Below, one piece after another: positions 27,801 through 36,731 of a stretch of DNA of 64,000 nucleotides. The stretch covers positions 124,001 through 188,000 of the forward strand of contig CALUXS010000003.1 in assembly GCA_944324805.1 (NCBI GenBank), written 5' to 3'. Every line of letters begins with the position of its first letter. The first letter of the stretch is position 1. The notes under the pieces are model-generated. The model saw only the letters and a list, made by a program, of their open reading frames with translations, did no database searches and had not been told where the DNA came from. The position numbers were made by a program, and so were the translations under genes. Origin of the DNA: an uncultured Acholeplasmatales bacterium. GTDB taxonomy: Bacteria > Bacillota_I > Bacilli_A > Acholeplasmatales > Anaeroplasmataceae.

Positions 27801-30800
27801 AATTATCTATTTTTGGAAGAGACAAGTCCATATTAAATGTTTGCTCTATTTTATTTATCAAAGACCCTAATTCATTTAATCTAAGCTTTATACCAATATT
27901 ACCATATTGAACATAAATCGTCTCATCATATAAATAAGCATTAACTTTATGAATAACTCCTTCATTAGTTATAAAATCAACATTTAATTCCATAGCTAAA
28001 GTATTTCTAAAATCTAACTTTAATAATCCTTCAACCTTGAAGTTTGTACTATTTAAATTTAGGTTAGTTGAAAAGTTGATTGCAATCATTTTTGAATCTA
28101 TTACATTAAATAATTTATTAATAGTATCAAAAATAGTTTTAATACCAATTGAATCTATATAATCAGATACTTCAATTTCTAATGGTTCATTAGCAGTAGA
28201 TTCCATAGATAATTTTAAATTTCTTAATGATATACTTTCGGAAATAATATCACTAATAGAGATACATACCATCTCATTTTCATACTTAATGCCTAAATCA
28301 ATATTTAATCCATTAATATTCAATGATAATGTTGTAATTCCATCAACATACTTAATACCACTAATCATATCTGCAAGATTAATATTATTTAAATCAAAAT
28401 TAAATAAAGGCAAAATCTCTGCTATGTCGGTTAAAGATGTTTTTATCTTAATATTTCCAACAATTACGTTTAAATTACTATCTAGCAATGAAATCTTAGT
28501 GATTAAATTAGTTGTTCCGTCAGTTATATAACCATCAAAAGAAAAGCCATTTTTGAAATCAACAAGAATTTTACCACATAAATTATAATTTGCACCTAGT
28601 ATTTCAATAGTAGTATTTACATCTATAGATAAATTACTTCCTTTTAATATTTCTAGTATAAATGGTATAAATGGCTTTAAATTAGCTATATCATAATATT
28701 CGCCATTTACATTACCTATATTTTCTTTTGTTCCTTCTATATTTCCTTCAATACTTATATTTCCTGCTAAAATATTTAATTTAATCTCATTTTCATAATC
28801 TATTTTTATTCCTAAGCTTTCTTTTCCTTCTAATAAAACATTAAAGCTTAATTCCTTTTCTTTTATTTCTAGATTATTTATTAAATTATTTAAATCTACT
28901 TTAGCTACTAGATCTTCTATTATCTTTCTTATTGATAAATCATATACATTTAATATCTCATCTGCTATTTCTATTAAGGTTTTTAAATCACCTTTTACCT
29001 TTAAATTTCCATAGCTTATATACAAGGTATTTCCTATCTTATTAAAACTTATTTCATTATTATATAGATTTATACTTCCGCTAATATTTAGATTCTTATC
29101 AACAATCAAATTCAAATTAATATTTTCATTAATTTTCATATTGATATTAACGTTATTAGCCATTAATTCTTCTATTTTTCCTACTAAATTCATTAAATTA
29201 TCAATATTTTCTTTGGTTATATTATTTTCCTTTGGTTGATATTCCTCATATTCCTTACTTGTTCTTATGTCTAAACTTGTATCTGTTAACTTTATAGATC
29301 CTAATTCTATTTCTTCTAATACAATATTAATACCATTGTCATTTGGAGATATTGCTAAGCCTATTTCTTTTCCTAACAGATTTAACTTTAATATCATTTT
29401 GCCATTTTCATTTTCAATAGAATTAATGATATTGCTGATATCTATTTTTGAACTATTTTCACCAAGTAATGAAGCTATTTCTTCATTTGAAAGTTTTATA
29501 CTTAAATTATTTCCTAATTCTAAATAGAAATATCCATCCTTTGATGCGAGAATAATATCTAAGGTTTTTCCTAAAATATTAGCTTTTAATTTACCATTTA
29601 CTCCGAATTCTTTTAAGTTAATCTTAATATTTCCGCTAACTTGGCAATTAACTCCTAATACCTCAATAGTAGTATTTACATCTATAGATAAATTACTTCC
29701 TTTTAATATTTCTAGTATAAATGGTATAAATGGCTTTAAATTAGCTATATCATAATATTCGCCATTTACATTACCTATATTTTCTTTTGTTCCTTCTATA
29801 TTTCCTTCAATACTTATATTTCCTGCTAAAATATTTAATTTAATCTCATTTTCATAATCTATTTTTATTCCTAAGCTTTCTTTTCCTTCTAATAAAACAT
29901 TAAAGCTTAATTCCTTTTCTTTTATTTCTAGATTATTTATTAAATTATTTAAATCTACTTTAGCTACTAGATCTTCTATTATCTTTCTTATTGATAAATC
30001 ATATACATTTAATATCTCATCTGCTATTTCTATTAAGGTTTTTAAATCACCTTTTACCTTTAAATTTCCATAGCTTATATACAAGGTATTTCCTATCTTA
30101 TTAAAACTTATTTCATTATTATATAGATTTATACTTCCGCTAATATTTAGATTCTTATCAACAATCAAATTCAAATTAATATTTTCATTAATTTTCATAT
30201 TGATATTAACGTTATTAGCCATTAATTCTTCTATTTTTCCTACTAAATTCATTAAATTATCAATATTTTCTTTGGTTATATTATTTTCCTTTGGTTGATA
30301 TTCCTCATATTCCTTACTTGTTCTTATGTCTAAACTTGTATCTGTTAACTTTATAGATCCTAATTCTATTTCTTCTAATACAATATTAATACCATTGTCA
30401 TTTGGAGATATTGCTAAGCCTATTTCTTTTCCTAACAGATTTAACTTTAATATCATTTTGCCATTTTCATTTTCAATAGAATTAATGATATTGCTGATAT
30501 CTATTTTTGAACTATTTTCACCAAGTAATGAAGCTATTTCTTCATTTGAAAGTTTTATACTTAAATTATTTCCTAATTCTAAATAGAAATATCCATCCTT
30601 TGATGCGAGAATAATATCTAAGGTTTTTCCTAAAATATTAGCTTCTAATTTACCATTTACTCCGAATTCTTTTAAGTTAATCTTAATATTTCCGCTAACA
30701 GGAATATTTATGAAACCATAAGAAATTTTTGTGTTTAAGGTCATGTCTATTACACCATTATTATAAATTTCTTTTATAATTGGTAAATATTCTTTTAGCG

Positions 30801-32784
30801 TACGAATATCAAAATAAGGGCCATCAGGTAATGTTATTTCTTCAATGCTTGTTTGTCTATTTATTTGCAGTTTTAAATTAAGTGTACTACAATCAATGGC
30901 AAAACCATCATTTGTATCATATATCTTAATTTTTAAACTATCTAGATTTTCATTAAATACATTTAAGTTAACATCTAAATCTAATTTACCATCATCAATT
31001 TCTAAACTATTAATTACTTGTTGCCATGGCAAATTAATTAATAATCTTAAAATTTGATTTAAGTCAAAATTCATATTAAAATCATCAATTGGCATTGATA
31101 ACTTTAATTTACCTATTTCTATAACAACAAGATTTTCCTTATAAGTAGCAACTAATGCGATATCATTACCTTTATAGTTAATTGTAGCATTAACTAACAT
31201 TGCTACTTCATTAGCAAAGTGAATCTCTCCTGCTCCATTAATAAGTAAATCTTCTTTAGAAAATTCAAAATTAAAACTAAATTTACCGCTTTCGATTATA
31301 TTCTTTAAATCTTCAAATAAGAATCTTAAGTCATTTATATTTTCATATTCGTTAGGATCTAATTCATATTCAAATTTATTGTTACTATTACTTAAAGAGA
31401 TAGATAGATTTAGATCTTTAATATTTAAATTTGCCTCAATTCCTTTTAATGAGATATCTGTTTTTGATTCCTCATTAAAATGGAATATAACAGGTACTAC
31501 TTCTCCTAGAAGTGGAATATTTACATTTAGTTTTACATCATTACCATTTTTTTCAATTGTAGCCTCTTGCAAGGCATTCATTATACCATCTAAATCAATT
31601 AAGTTTGCTAAATCATTGCTACTTTTTTTAGAATCAATTAGTCCAAATAATTCATCGATATTCATTCTTAACTTTAAACCAGCTATAGATAAATATACGT
31701 CCTTATTTTCAACAATAAGACTTAAATTATCACTTATAAATGCGTATTTATTATTTAATATATCAAGGGCTAATCTACCATTTATTGTCTTATCTTGAAT
31801 TGATAGTTCTACATCAAAGTAGCCAACTTCACCACTTAAATAATCGCCAAAACCATACATCAAATAGTCCATTGGTCCTAATTCTGGAGTTGGAATATCT
31901 TCCCCATCAGATGGCTTTAAATCTTTATACTGTTCAAAATAATCCTTTTGCTCAATATTTAAATCTGAATATGTAAATTTTTCAGTTAAAGTTCCTGTAC
32001 ATGTAATACTTCCAATAACAGGCATAGTTATGTCATATATTTCTACTGTATCAATTTGCTTTAATACCCATTCATCATCAAATGTAACTTTCATATTAAC
32101 ACTTGAAAAACTTGGAAATTCACTAGCACCACCATATGCCTTAACTTCATATTGATAATTTGCCGGAGCTTTTGAAGGATCTAAACTAATTTCAAGGTAA
32201 TAATTGCCAAATTCATCTGTTTTTAAGTCACTAATAGAAACTATTGTTTCTTTGCATAAAATATATGATGAAATTTGATTTGGTAACCAACCATATACTC
32301 CTAAATATTGCTTATTTGAATAAACAGTAGGTAATCCGTCTTTCCAAGTAGTATTTTCACCAGCAATTTTATTTGGTTCTCTAGTAAGTACTTTATTTTG
32401 ATCTAGGAAAAAATATTTTTGCTGACCAACACTTTTTAATGAACTTTCACTTATTGCTTGCTGAAAAGCTCTATTATCTATAACGGTTCTTACATTATAT
32501 ACATTTTGTGTATATTTCATAAATGCCACATTAGCATTAACTTCACCATTAGTTATACCAGTAAAATTATTTTTTTCCATCAAACCAGCAACAATAGCTA
32601 AGTTATCATATGAATCAAAATCAGTAGGATCTCCTGATTCTGGTTTATCCATAGTTGTAGTTGTATATCCTAAGGCACTAATAGGTCCTTTATTTCCTGT
32701 TCTTTTATTTACAACTGAAGTGACACCAACAGCTGAAAATATCATTGATAAAATTAAAACTAGAAAGATTAGTTTTCTTTTCAT
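24874..32784 (-). CDS. Giant secreted repeat protein with C-terminal InlB-type repeats
   Basis: A 2636-residue exported protein of unknown function. Residues 1-21 form a signal peptide (MKRKLIFLVLILSMIFSAVG). Residues about 30-300 are a unique domain. Residues about 300-2200 are many degenerate units of about 175 residues, each with a pattern like GxLxLDL...xxIYLSYGNLKxKxxLxEL, rich in Asn/Ile/Leu and probably beta-sheet. Residues about 2235-2560 hold roughly four InlB/Listeria-Bacteroides-type repeats (FLGWYTSS...MLYARW). No LPxTG, C-terminal helix or lipobox is visible, so anchoring is unclear. A 353-residue double unit is duplicated almost exactly (696-1041 and 1049-1394). AGAGGG ribosome site; own promoter and terminator. 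Adhesin or envelope-structure role is a guess. Confidence 0.85.
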   Translation of the reverse strand: MKRKLIFLVLILSMIFSAVGVTSVVNKRTGNKGPISALGYTTTTMDKPESGDPTDFDSYDNLAIVAGLMEKNNFTGITNGEVNANVAFMKYTQNVYNVRTVIDNRAFQQAISESSLKSVGQQKYFFLDQNKVLTREPNKIAGENTTWKDGLPTVYSNKQYLGVYGWLPNQISSYILCKETIVSISDLKTDEFGNYYLEISLDPSKAPANYQYEVKAYGGASEFPSFSSVNMKVTFDDEWVLKQIDTVEIYDITMPVIGSITCTGTLTEKFTYSDLNIEQKDYFEQYKDLKPSDGEDIPTPELGPMDYLMYGFGDYLSGEVGYFDVELSIQDKTINGRLALDILNNKYAFISDNLSLIVENKDVYLSIAGLKLRMNIDELFGLIDSKKSSNDLANLIDLDGIMNALQEATIEKNGNDVKLNVNIPLLGEVVPVIFHFNEESKTDISLKGIEANLNIKDLNLSISLSNSNNKFEYELDPNEYENINDLRFLFEDLKNIIESGKFSFNFEFSKEDLLINGAGEIHFANEVAMLVNATINYKGNDIALVATYKENLVVIEIGKLKLSMPIDDFNMNFDLNQILRLLINLPWQQVINSLEIDDGKLDLDVNLNVFNENLDSLKIKIYDTNDGFAIDCSTLNLKLQINRQTSIEEITLPDGPYFDIRTLKEYLPIIKEIYNNGVIDMTLNTKISYGFINIPVSGNIKINLKEFGVNGKLEANILGKTLDIILASKDGYFYLELGNNLSIKLSNEEIASLLGENSSKIDISNIINSIENENGKMILKLNLLGKEIGLAISPNDNGINIVLEEIELGSIKLTDTSLDIRTSKEYEEYQPKENNITKENIDNLMNLVGKIEELMANNVNINMKINENINLNLIVDKNLNISGSINLYNNEISFNKIGNTLYISYGNLKVKGDLKTLIEIADEILNVYDLSIRKIIEDLVAKVDLNNLINNLEIKEKELSFNVLLEGKESLGIKIDYENEIKLNILAGNISIEGNIEGTKENIGNVNGEYYDIANLKPFIPFILEILKGSNLSIDVNTTIEVLGVNCQVSGNIKINLKEFGVNGKLKANILGKTLDIILASKDGYFYLELGNNLSIKLSNEEIASLLGENSSKIDISNIINSIENENGKMILKLNLLGKEIGLAISPNDNGINIVLEEIELGSIKLTDTSLDIRTSKEYEEYQPKENNITKENIDNLMNLVGKIEELMANNVNINMKINENINLNLIVDKNLNISGSINLYNNEISFNKIGNTLYISYGNLKVKGDLKTLIEIADEILNVYDLSIRKIIEDLVAKVDLNNLINNLEIKEKELSFNVLLEGKESLGIKIDYENEIKLNILAGNISIEGNIEGTKENIGNVNGEYYDIANLKPFIPFILEILKGSNLSIDVNTTIEILGANYNLCGKILVDFKNGFSFDGYITDGTTNLITKISLLDSNLNVIVGNIKIKTSLTDIAEILPLFNFDLNNINLADMISGIKYVDGITTLSLNINGLNIDLGIKYENEMVCISISDIISESISLRNLKLSMESTANEPLEIEVSDYIDSIGIKTIFDTINKLFNVIDSKMIAINFSTNLNLNSTNFKVEGLLKLDFRNTLAMELNVDFITNEGVIHKVNAYLYDETIYVQYGNIGIKLRLNELGSLINKIEQTFNMDLSLPKIDNLGILEIISKINVKSSADKTSILLGNLSLIIDKNLNISIGNIINNAVSISDTSLTITEMPNFDITIPEVKYIDYNSLSLLLDYVRSFIDVCKEDKLSLVLNGNMNVDNVSYVLSGSLKLNLSEKDNLGFEALLSLTTSQVNYNSHFFKIILKDGRFYITYKNNLDSPNSLSLMANTSDLMGLLNTISEFLNFDFSQIEDTIDKVEGFNIFDLINKIDFAKIIKDISISKDNLAIVLAKELLGSTDDLIISLAMNGNSISGLEVNNLYALGYNLNFALEINDEDFTIEIPSNLDNFYDLSSLNPLIKSIFNDAKLKDFHITSTINVNANIIGININMSVPIDIKIKMIEGSVYPEIYARIGAIPVITGVNNDVPYKFGDTVSNGSPGMNRILNIYYKDHMVYFHRTETIPVFASSTGRQYEKKLMISDTTLLEDPLYYLLKFGFGFSDSIMDAINSSMNTGERPPIDFTNVLKDYHYDDVNSKYVLSINLAELTNNSQLGNFDLELYTKVIDEEDYLYKASFSMNMPLADAVSMKLSTDSLELVDIKQSVDLNNLIEYVNNYSYQEDIFWEYDGSWHIATNNVTLYFEENGGPLVNDITALPSSEINLPTYDKYTLIDGKYYYFLGWYTSSTFEEGTLFTNNKMPRNGGMLYARWEEVPTYEITIKNEMLGDTTYSFYEGMPIILPEFDRVLEIDSKTYEYSGLYFDSAYSNEFNLVNMPGENLVLYLWYKEITPANLTIYDGEGNIHSTIEIALGTNLNLNVLPTIPTYFNNREHKLLGWSLSKDGELIKDYLVKGDFAIYPIFEDMYKIHYDDKQGNAIDTWVESGYKFVVPTLTESDIKTYNTNKDVYLVEEKLVVKDGFSNNKYKDGDEVIINSDFSLEVVYKNAYYVYLNGLTRRVWGLAGYAEAKVEETLIVEEGEFSLIGIGANNRTYYTDYSVKKRWNDYVQITMTGTNSLFVNSNVNVYYDTGNYSAV
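28604..29640 (-). repeat. Long direct repeat, copy 1
   Basis: About 1037 bases nearly identical to 29663-30699 at a fixed offset of 1059 bases, inside the giant gene and in frame (353 codons). I saw one difference, T at 29586 versus C at 30645 (Lys versus Glu). Not every base was compared. Confidence 0.92.
29663..30699 (-). repeat. Long direct repeat, copy 2
   Basis: Second copy of the 1037-base repeat; the 22 bases between the copies (29641-29662) differ from the flanks. The near identity implies a recent duplication or ongoing gene conversion. Confidence 0.92.
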
Positions 32785-32800
32785 TTTAACCCTCTTTCCT

Positions 32801-32817
32801 GTGAATTAACAATTCAC
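32801..32817. repeat. Palindrome in the leader of the giant gene
   Basis: Perfect inverted repeat GTGAATT - AAC - AATTCAC just downstream of the predicted transcription start and upstream of the ribosome site; a repressor operator is likely. Confidence 0.55.
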
Positions 32818-32827
32818 ATTGTCTCAC

Positions 32828-32856
32828 ATTTTATCTTAATTTGTAAAAATTGTCAA
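32828..32856 (-). promoter_or_regulatory. Promoter of the giant gene
   Basis: Minus strand TTGACA (32851-32856), 17 bases, TAAAAT (32828-32833). Confidence 0.82.
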
Positions 32857-32869
32857 GTCTATTTGACAA
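32850..32869. repeat. Inverted repeat over the -35 box of the giant gene
   Basis: TTGTCAA - 6 bases - TTGACAA, perfect 7-base arms; one arm contains the -35 hexamer. With the palindrome at 32801 this makes two candidate operators at one promoter. Confidence 0.55.
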
Positions 32870-32881
32870 AACGAGGCTATT

Positions 32882-32906
32882 AAAAAAGAGATTTGCATCT
32901 CTTTTT
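32882..32906 (-). terminator. Terminator of the ABC-F gene
   Basis: AAAAGAGAT - TTGC - ATCTCTTTT stem, T-run on the minus strand. Confidence 0.88.
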
Positions 32907-32923
32907 CACAATATATTCACATT

Positions 32924-34465
32924 TTATTCAAAATATAGTTCATCATCAACTAGTTCATCATAGAAATCCTTTTCATGACTTACAAGAATCAAAACGCCAG
33001 GAAATTGATTTAATGCATCAAATAGTTCCATTTTTGTTATTGGGTCTAAGTGGTTAGTAGGTTCATCTAAAATTAAAACATTGCTTTTTTTCATAGTCAT
33101 TAAAGCTAGTCTAACTTTTGTTCTTTCCCCACCTGAAAGTTCTTTTATAGGTTTAACAACTAAATCTTTTCCTATTCCTACCTTAGCTAAAATGGCTCTT
33201 AATTCTCCATCTGTTTTTAAATGATAATAATAACGCAAATAATTTATAGGAGTAACGTCATCAAAATCATGATCTTCTTGGCTAAAAAAATTGATATCCA
33301 CACTAGGATTCCAATTAAATGTGCCTGATAATGCTGGGAGTTTTCCTATAATTGTTTTTAAAATTGTAGTTTTACCTACTCCATTACGTCCTATAATAGC
33401 TATTTTTTTATTTTGCTTTAACAAATAATTTAAAGGACCTAAAATAGGCTTATCACTATTATATCCAACAACTAAATTTTCTAATTTTAATACCTCTTGA
33501 CCGGTTTGTTTAGAGTAAGGAAATACTAATTTCATTGGAACATGATTCTTTGGCTTTTCTAAAAGCTCCATTTTTTCAAGCATCTTACGTCTAGATTGTG
33601 CTCTTTTAGTTGTAGTAGCTCTAACAATATTTCTATCAATAAAATCCTTTATTTCTTTTACCTTTTTTTGTTGATTTTGATAAGCTTTCTCATACATTTC
33701 TTCTCTAATTTCGCGTTCCTTTAAATAATGACTATAATCCATTTTATATCTTGTGAATACGCCATTAGTTAAGGAATAAACAACTGTTGCAATTTCTTTT
33801 AGAAATCCTTCATCATGAGATATAACAATAAATGCTCCACTAAAATTTTTCAAATATTTAGTTAACCAAATAATATGCTCTGCATCTAAAAAATTTGTTG
33901 GTTCATCCATTAATAATACATCAGGAGCTTCTAATAATAATTTTGCTAAATATACCTTAACTTTTTGTCCGCCTGATAAAGTATTCATTTTTGTATCTAA
34001 TCCGTAAGCATCTATCCCAAGGCCATTAACTACATTCCCTACAGTTGAAGAAATTTGATAAAAATTATTATCCTCTAAATATTGATTAATATTTTCAGCC
34101 TTACGCATGATTTTCTCATAATCTGATTCCTTAGCAGTTGCTAGAGAATCGTATAATGCCTGCATCTCATGTTCTTTTTGAAATAGTTCATAAAATACGT
34201 TTGTTAAATATTTTTCTATTGTATCTTCATTTTTCATCTCAAGATGTTGATCTAAATAAGAGTAACTGATATGAGGTAACCATGATATTGTTCCGGCATC
34301 AGGAATTAAATTTTTGCTTATGAGTTTCATAAATGTAGATTTCCCGCTGCCATTATCCCCTACTAGGACAACATGTTCTTTAGGTTCTAAGTGAAATTCG
34401 GCATTTTTATATAATTCTATATCCTTATATTTAAACTTTAATCCTGTAACATCTAGAATTCCCAT
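32924..34465 (-). CDS. ABC-F family ATPase (ribosome-associated type)
   Basis: A 513-residue soluble protein with two ABC domains and no membrane part. Walker A GDNGSGKSTFMKL and GRNGVGKTTILKT, signatures LSGGQKVKVYLAKLL and LSGGERTKVRLALM, Walker B VLLMDEPTNFLD and VLILDEPTNHLD, and a charged linker (about 245-320) with KRAQSRRKMLEKMELL. ABC-F proteins act at the ribosomal E site as translation factors; YbiT/YkpA-like housekeeping members and resistance members cannot be told apart by eye. The start is the ATG at 34465 with GGGAGG upstream; in-frame upstream codons lack a ribosome site. Confidence 0.9.
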   Translation of the reverse strand: MGILDVTGLKFKYKDIELYKNAEFHLEPKEHVVLVGDNGSGKSTFMKLISKNLIPDAGTISWLPHISYSYLDQHLEMKNEDTIEKYLTNVFYELFQKEHEMQALYDSLATAKESDYEKIMRKAENINQYLEDNNFYQISSTVGNVVNGLGIDAYGLDTKMNTLSGGQKVKVYLAKLLLEAPDVLLMDEPTNFLDAEHIIWLTKYLKNFSGAFIVISHDEGFLKEIATVVYSLTNGVFTRYKMDYSHYLKEREIREEMYEKAYQNQQKKVKEIKDFIDRNIVRATTTKRAQSRRKMLEKMELLEKPKNHVPMKLVFPYSKQTGQEVLKLENLVVGYNSDKPILGPLNYLLKQNKKIAIIGRNGVGKTTILKTIIGKLPALSGTFNWNPSVDINFFSQEDHDFDDVTPINYLRYYYHLKTDGELRAILAKVGIGKDLVVKPIKELSGGERTKVRLALMTMKKSNVLILDEPTNHLDPITKMELFDALNQFPGVLILVSHEKDFYDELVDDELYFE

Positions 34466-34521
34466 TTTTTTACCTCCCTTTTTCCTCACTATTCTAACAC
34501 AATTTTTCAAAAATTTAAACC

Positions 34522-34550
34522 CAAAAAAAGAGCTACAAGATGTAGCTCTA
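34522..34550 (-). terminator. Terminator of thrS
   Basis: AGAGCTACA - AGA - TGTAGCTCT stem (9 bp) followed by seven T on the minus strand. Confidence 0.92.
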
Positions 34551-34554
34551 AAAA

Positions 34555-36453
34555 TTATTTTAAATTATTTATTTCGTCATGTAATAAATTAATGAAATCA
34601 GAAACACTAACTGTTATTTGTTCTTGTGTTCCATGCTTACGATAAGTAACTGTATTATTATTTACCTCATTATCACCAATTACTAATGTATATGGTAATT
34701 TCTTTGTTTGTGATTCACGAATCTTATAACCTAATTTTTCATCACGATAATCAGTTTCAACACGGAAATTTTCATCCATAAATTTATTTTTCAATTCTTC
34801 GCAGTAAGCTTTATGAGCGTCACTTACAGGAATAATTCTAACTTGATATGGACTTAACCATGTTGGGAATGCACCTGCATAATGTTCAGTTATAATACCG
34901 ATAAAGCGTTCTAATGATCCGAAAAGTGCACGATGTGCCATAACAGGACGTTTCTTTGAACCATCTTCAGCAATATAAGTTAAATCGAAACGTTCTGGCA
35001 AATTCATATCTAATTGAATTGTACCACATTGCCAAATTCTATTCATTGAATCACGTAATTTAAAGTCTAATTTAGGACCATAGAAAGCACCATCACCAGG
35101 ATTAACTTTAAAATCGAATCCTGCTTTGTGACAAGCTTCTGCTAAAGCAGCTTCAGATTTATCCCAAATTGCAATATCACCAATATATTTCTTTTCAGGA
35201 CGTGTAGAAAGCTCAATATGGAATTTTAATCCGAATACATCATATACCTTTTTATATAATTGAATGATATTAGCTATTTCTTCACTTATTTGATCTTCAG
35301 TCATAAAGATATGAGCATCATCTTGAGTAAATGTTCTTACTCTAAATAGACCACTCAAAGCTCCACTTGCTTCATGACGATGAACTAAACCAAGTTCGGC
35401 TAAACGTAATGGGAAGTCTCTATATGAATGAATTTGATTCTTATAAACTAACATTCCACCAGGGCAGTTCATTGGTTTAATAGCAAATTCTTTATCATCA
35501 ATTGTAGAAGTATACATATTTTCTTTGTAGTTATACCAGTGACCTGATGTTTCCCATAATTCACGATTTAACATAATAGGAGTTTGAATAAATTGATATC
35601 CAGCTTTTGTATGAATTTTCATCCAGAAATCAGTTAAAGCATTCTTTAAAAGCATTCCCTTTGGTAACCAGAATGGGAAACCAGGACCATAATCAGATAT
35701 CATAAATAAATCTAATTCTTTTCCTAATTTACGATGATCACGAGCTTTTCTTTCTTCAATAATTCTTAAATAATTTTCTACTTCCTCTTCTTTGAAGAAA
35801 GCAATACCATAAACACGAGTTAACATTTCATTATTAGAATCACCACGCCAATATGCTCCGGCAACATTTAACAATTTAAAATGTTTTAATTTTGCAGTAG
35901 ATATAACGTGTGGTCCACGACATACATCTGTGTAATCTCCTTGTTTATAAATATTAACCTCATCACCAGGAATATCATTTATTAATTCCATTTTATATTT
36001 ATCATTTTTGAATAATTCTAAAGCTTCAGCTTTAGATACAACGCTATGCTCAATAGAAATATTTTCTTTTACAATCTTCTTCATCTCATTTTCAATTTTT
36101 GGTAAATCAGAAATTGTAATTTGAGTAGGTAAAGCCATATCATAATAGAATCCCTCTTCAATAGTAGGTCCTACTCCGAATAATGCTCCCTTATATAAGC
36201 GTGAAACTGCATGAGCCAATAAATGAGCTGTACTATGATTTAATACCTCTAAAGCTTCTTTATCTTCTTCAGTAATAACTTCTAGCTTAGCATCACAAGT
36301 TAATTTATCCTTTAAATCAACAAGCTTATCATTTAATCTAACTACAACAGCTTTCTTTGCTAATGAACTTGATAATCCCTTAACAAAGTCAATAATTAAC
36401 ATATTTTCTTCTGCTTCTTTTATAGAACCATCTTTAAGTGTAATTTTTAACAT
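34555..36453 (-). CDS. thrS: Threonyl-tRNA synthetase
   Basis: Class II aminoacyl-tRNA synthetase charging tRNA-Thr. The 632-residue protein has a TGS domain (1-60), the editing domain with HSTAHLLAHA (about 74-83) and VCRGPHV, the catalytic core (240-530) with MNCPGGM and FRVRTFTQDDAHIF, the class II motif 3 region near HRALFGSLERFIG, and the anticodon-binding domain (about 540-632). AAGGAGG ribosome site. A T-box leader controls it in response to uncharged tRNA-Thr. Confidence 0.97.
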   Translation of the reverse strand: MLKITLKDGSIKEAEENMLIIDFVKGLSSSLAKKAVVVRLNDKLVDLKDKLTCDAKLEVITEEDKEALEVLNHSTAHLLAHAVSRLYKGALFGVGPTIEEGFYYDMALPTQITISDLPKIENEMKKIVKENISIEHSVVSKAEALELFKNDKYKMELINDIPGDEVNIYKQGDYTDVCRGPHVISTAKLKHFKLLNVAGAYWRGDSNNEMLTRVYGIAFFKEEEVENYLRIIEERKARDHRKLGKELDLFMISDYGPGFPFWLPKGMLLKNALTDFWMKIHTKAGYQFIQTPIMLNRELWETSGHWYNYKENMYTSTIDDKEFAIKPMNCPGGMLVYKNQIHSYRDFPLRLAELGLVHRHEASGALSGLFRVRTFTQDDAHIFMTEDQISEEIANIIQLYKKVYDVFGLKFHIELSTRPEKKYIGDIAIWDKSEAALAEACHKAGFDFKVNPGDGAFYGPKLDFKLRDSMNRIWQCGTIQLDMNLPERFDLTYIAEDGSKKRPVMAHRALFGSLERFIGIITEHYAGAFPTWLSPYQVRIIPVSDAHKAYCEELKNKFMDENFRVETDYRDEKLGYKIRESQTKKLPYTLVIGDNEVNNNTVTYRKHGTQEQITVSVSDFINLLHDEINNLK

Positions 36454-36473
36454 AATTTTCCTCCTTAATTAAT

Positions 36474-36690
36474 AAAAAAAACGTCCTTAATCATAAGGAC
36501 GTATATATACGCGGTACCACCTTAGTTCTAGCATCTTGCTAGCACCTCAAAGCTTTAACGCAGCTAACGTAGTGGCATTTGACCACCTTCTACAAAGGGA
36601 GTAACAACATATCTATCTTAGCAGTTTCCACCATCCTGCCTCTCTAGCAAGAATCAATAAGTTATCTTATCCTTCTTCCGAATTCACTAA
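36474..36690 (-). promoter_or_regulatory. T-box riboswitch before thrS
   Basis: Leader with the T-box core AAGGTGGTACCGCG (minus strand, within 36510-36524), a stem I apical loop of the GGUGGAAA type flanked by GCAG/CUGC, a stem III CUAGC/GCUAG, and the terminator stem ACGTCCTTA/TAAGGACGT (36481-36502) followed by eight T. The best specifier candidate is ACU (Thr), just before CCCUUUG at the base of stem I. Uncharged tRNA-Thr should favour the antiterminator. Confidence 0.92.
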
Positions 36691-36691
36691 T

Positions 36692-36719
36692 ATTTTATAC
36701 TTTTTTTCATTATTGTCAA
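36692..36719 (-). promoter_or_regulatory. Promoter of the thrS leader
   Basis: Minus strand TTGACA (36714-36719), 16 bases, TAAAAT (36692-36697). Confidence 0.8.
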
Positions 36720-36731
36720 GTATTTAGTTTT

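Noticed and set aside
28604-30699. Insertion sequence or transposon as the source of the long repeat
   Set aside because: The repeat is in frame coding sequence of one protein, with no transposase, terminal inverted repeats or target duplication.
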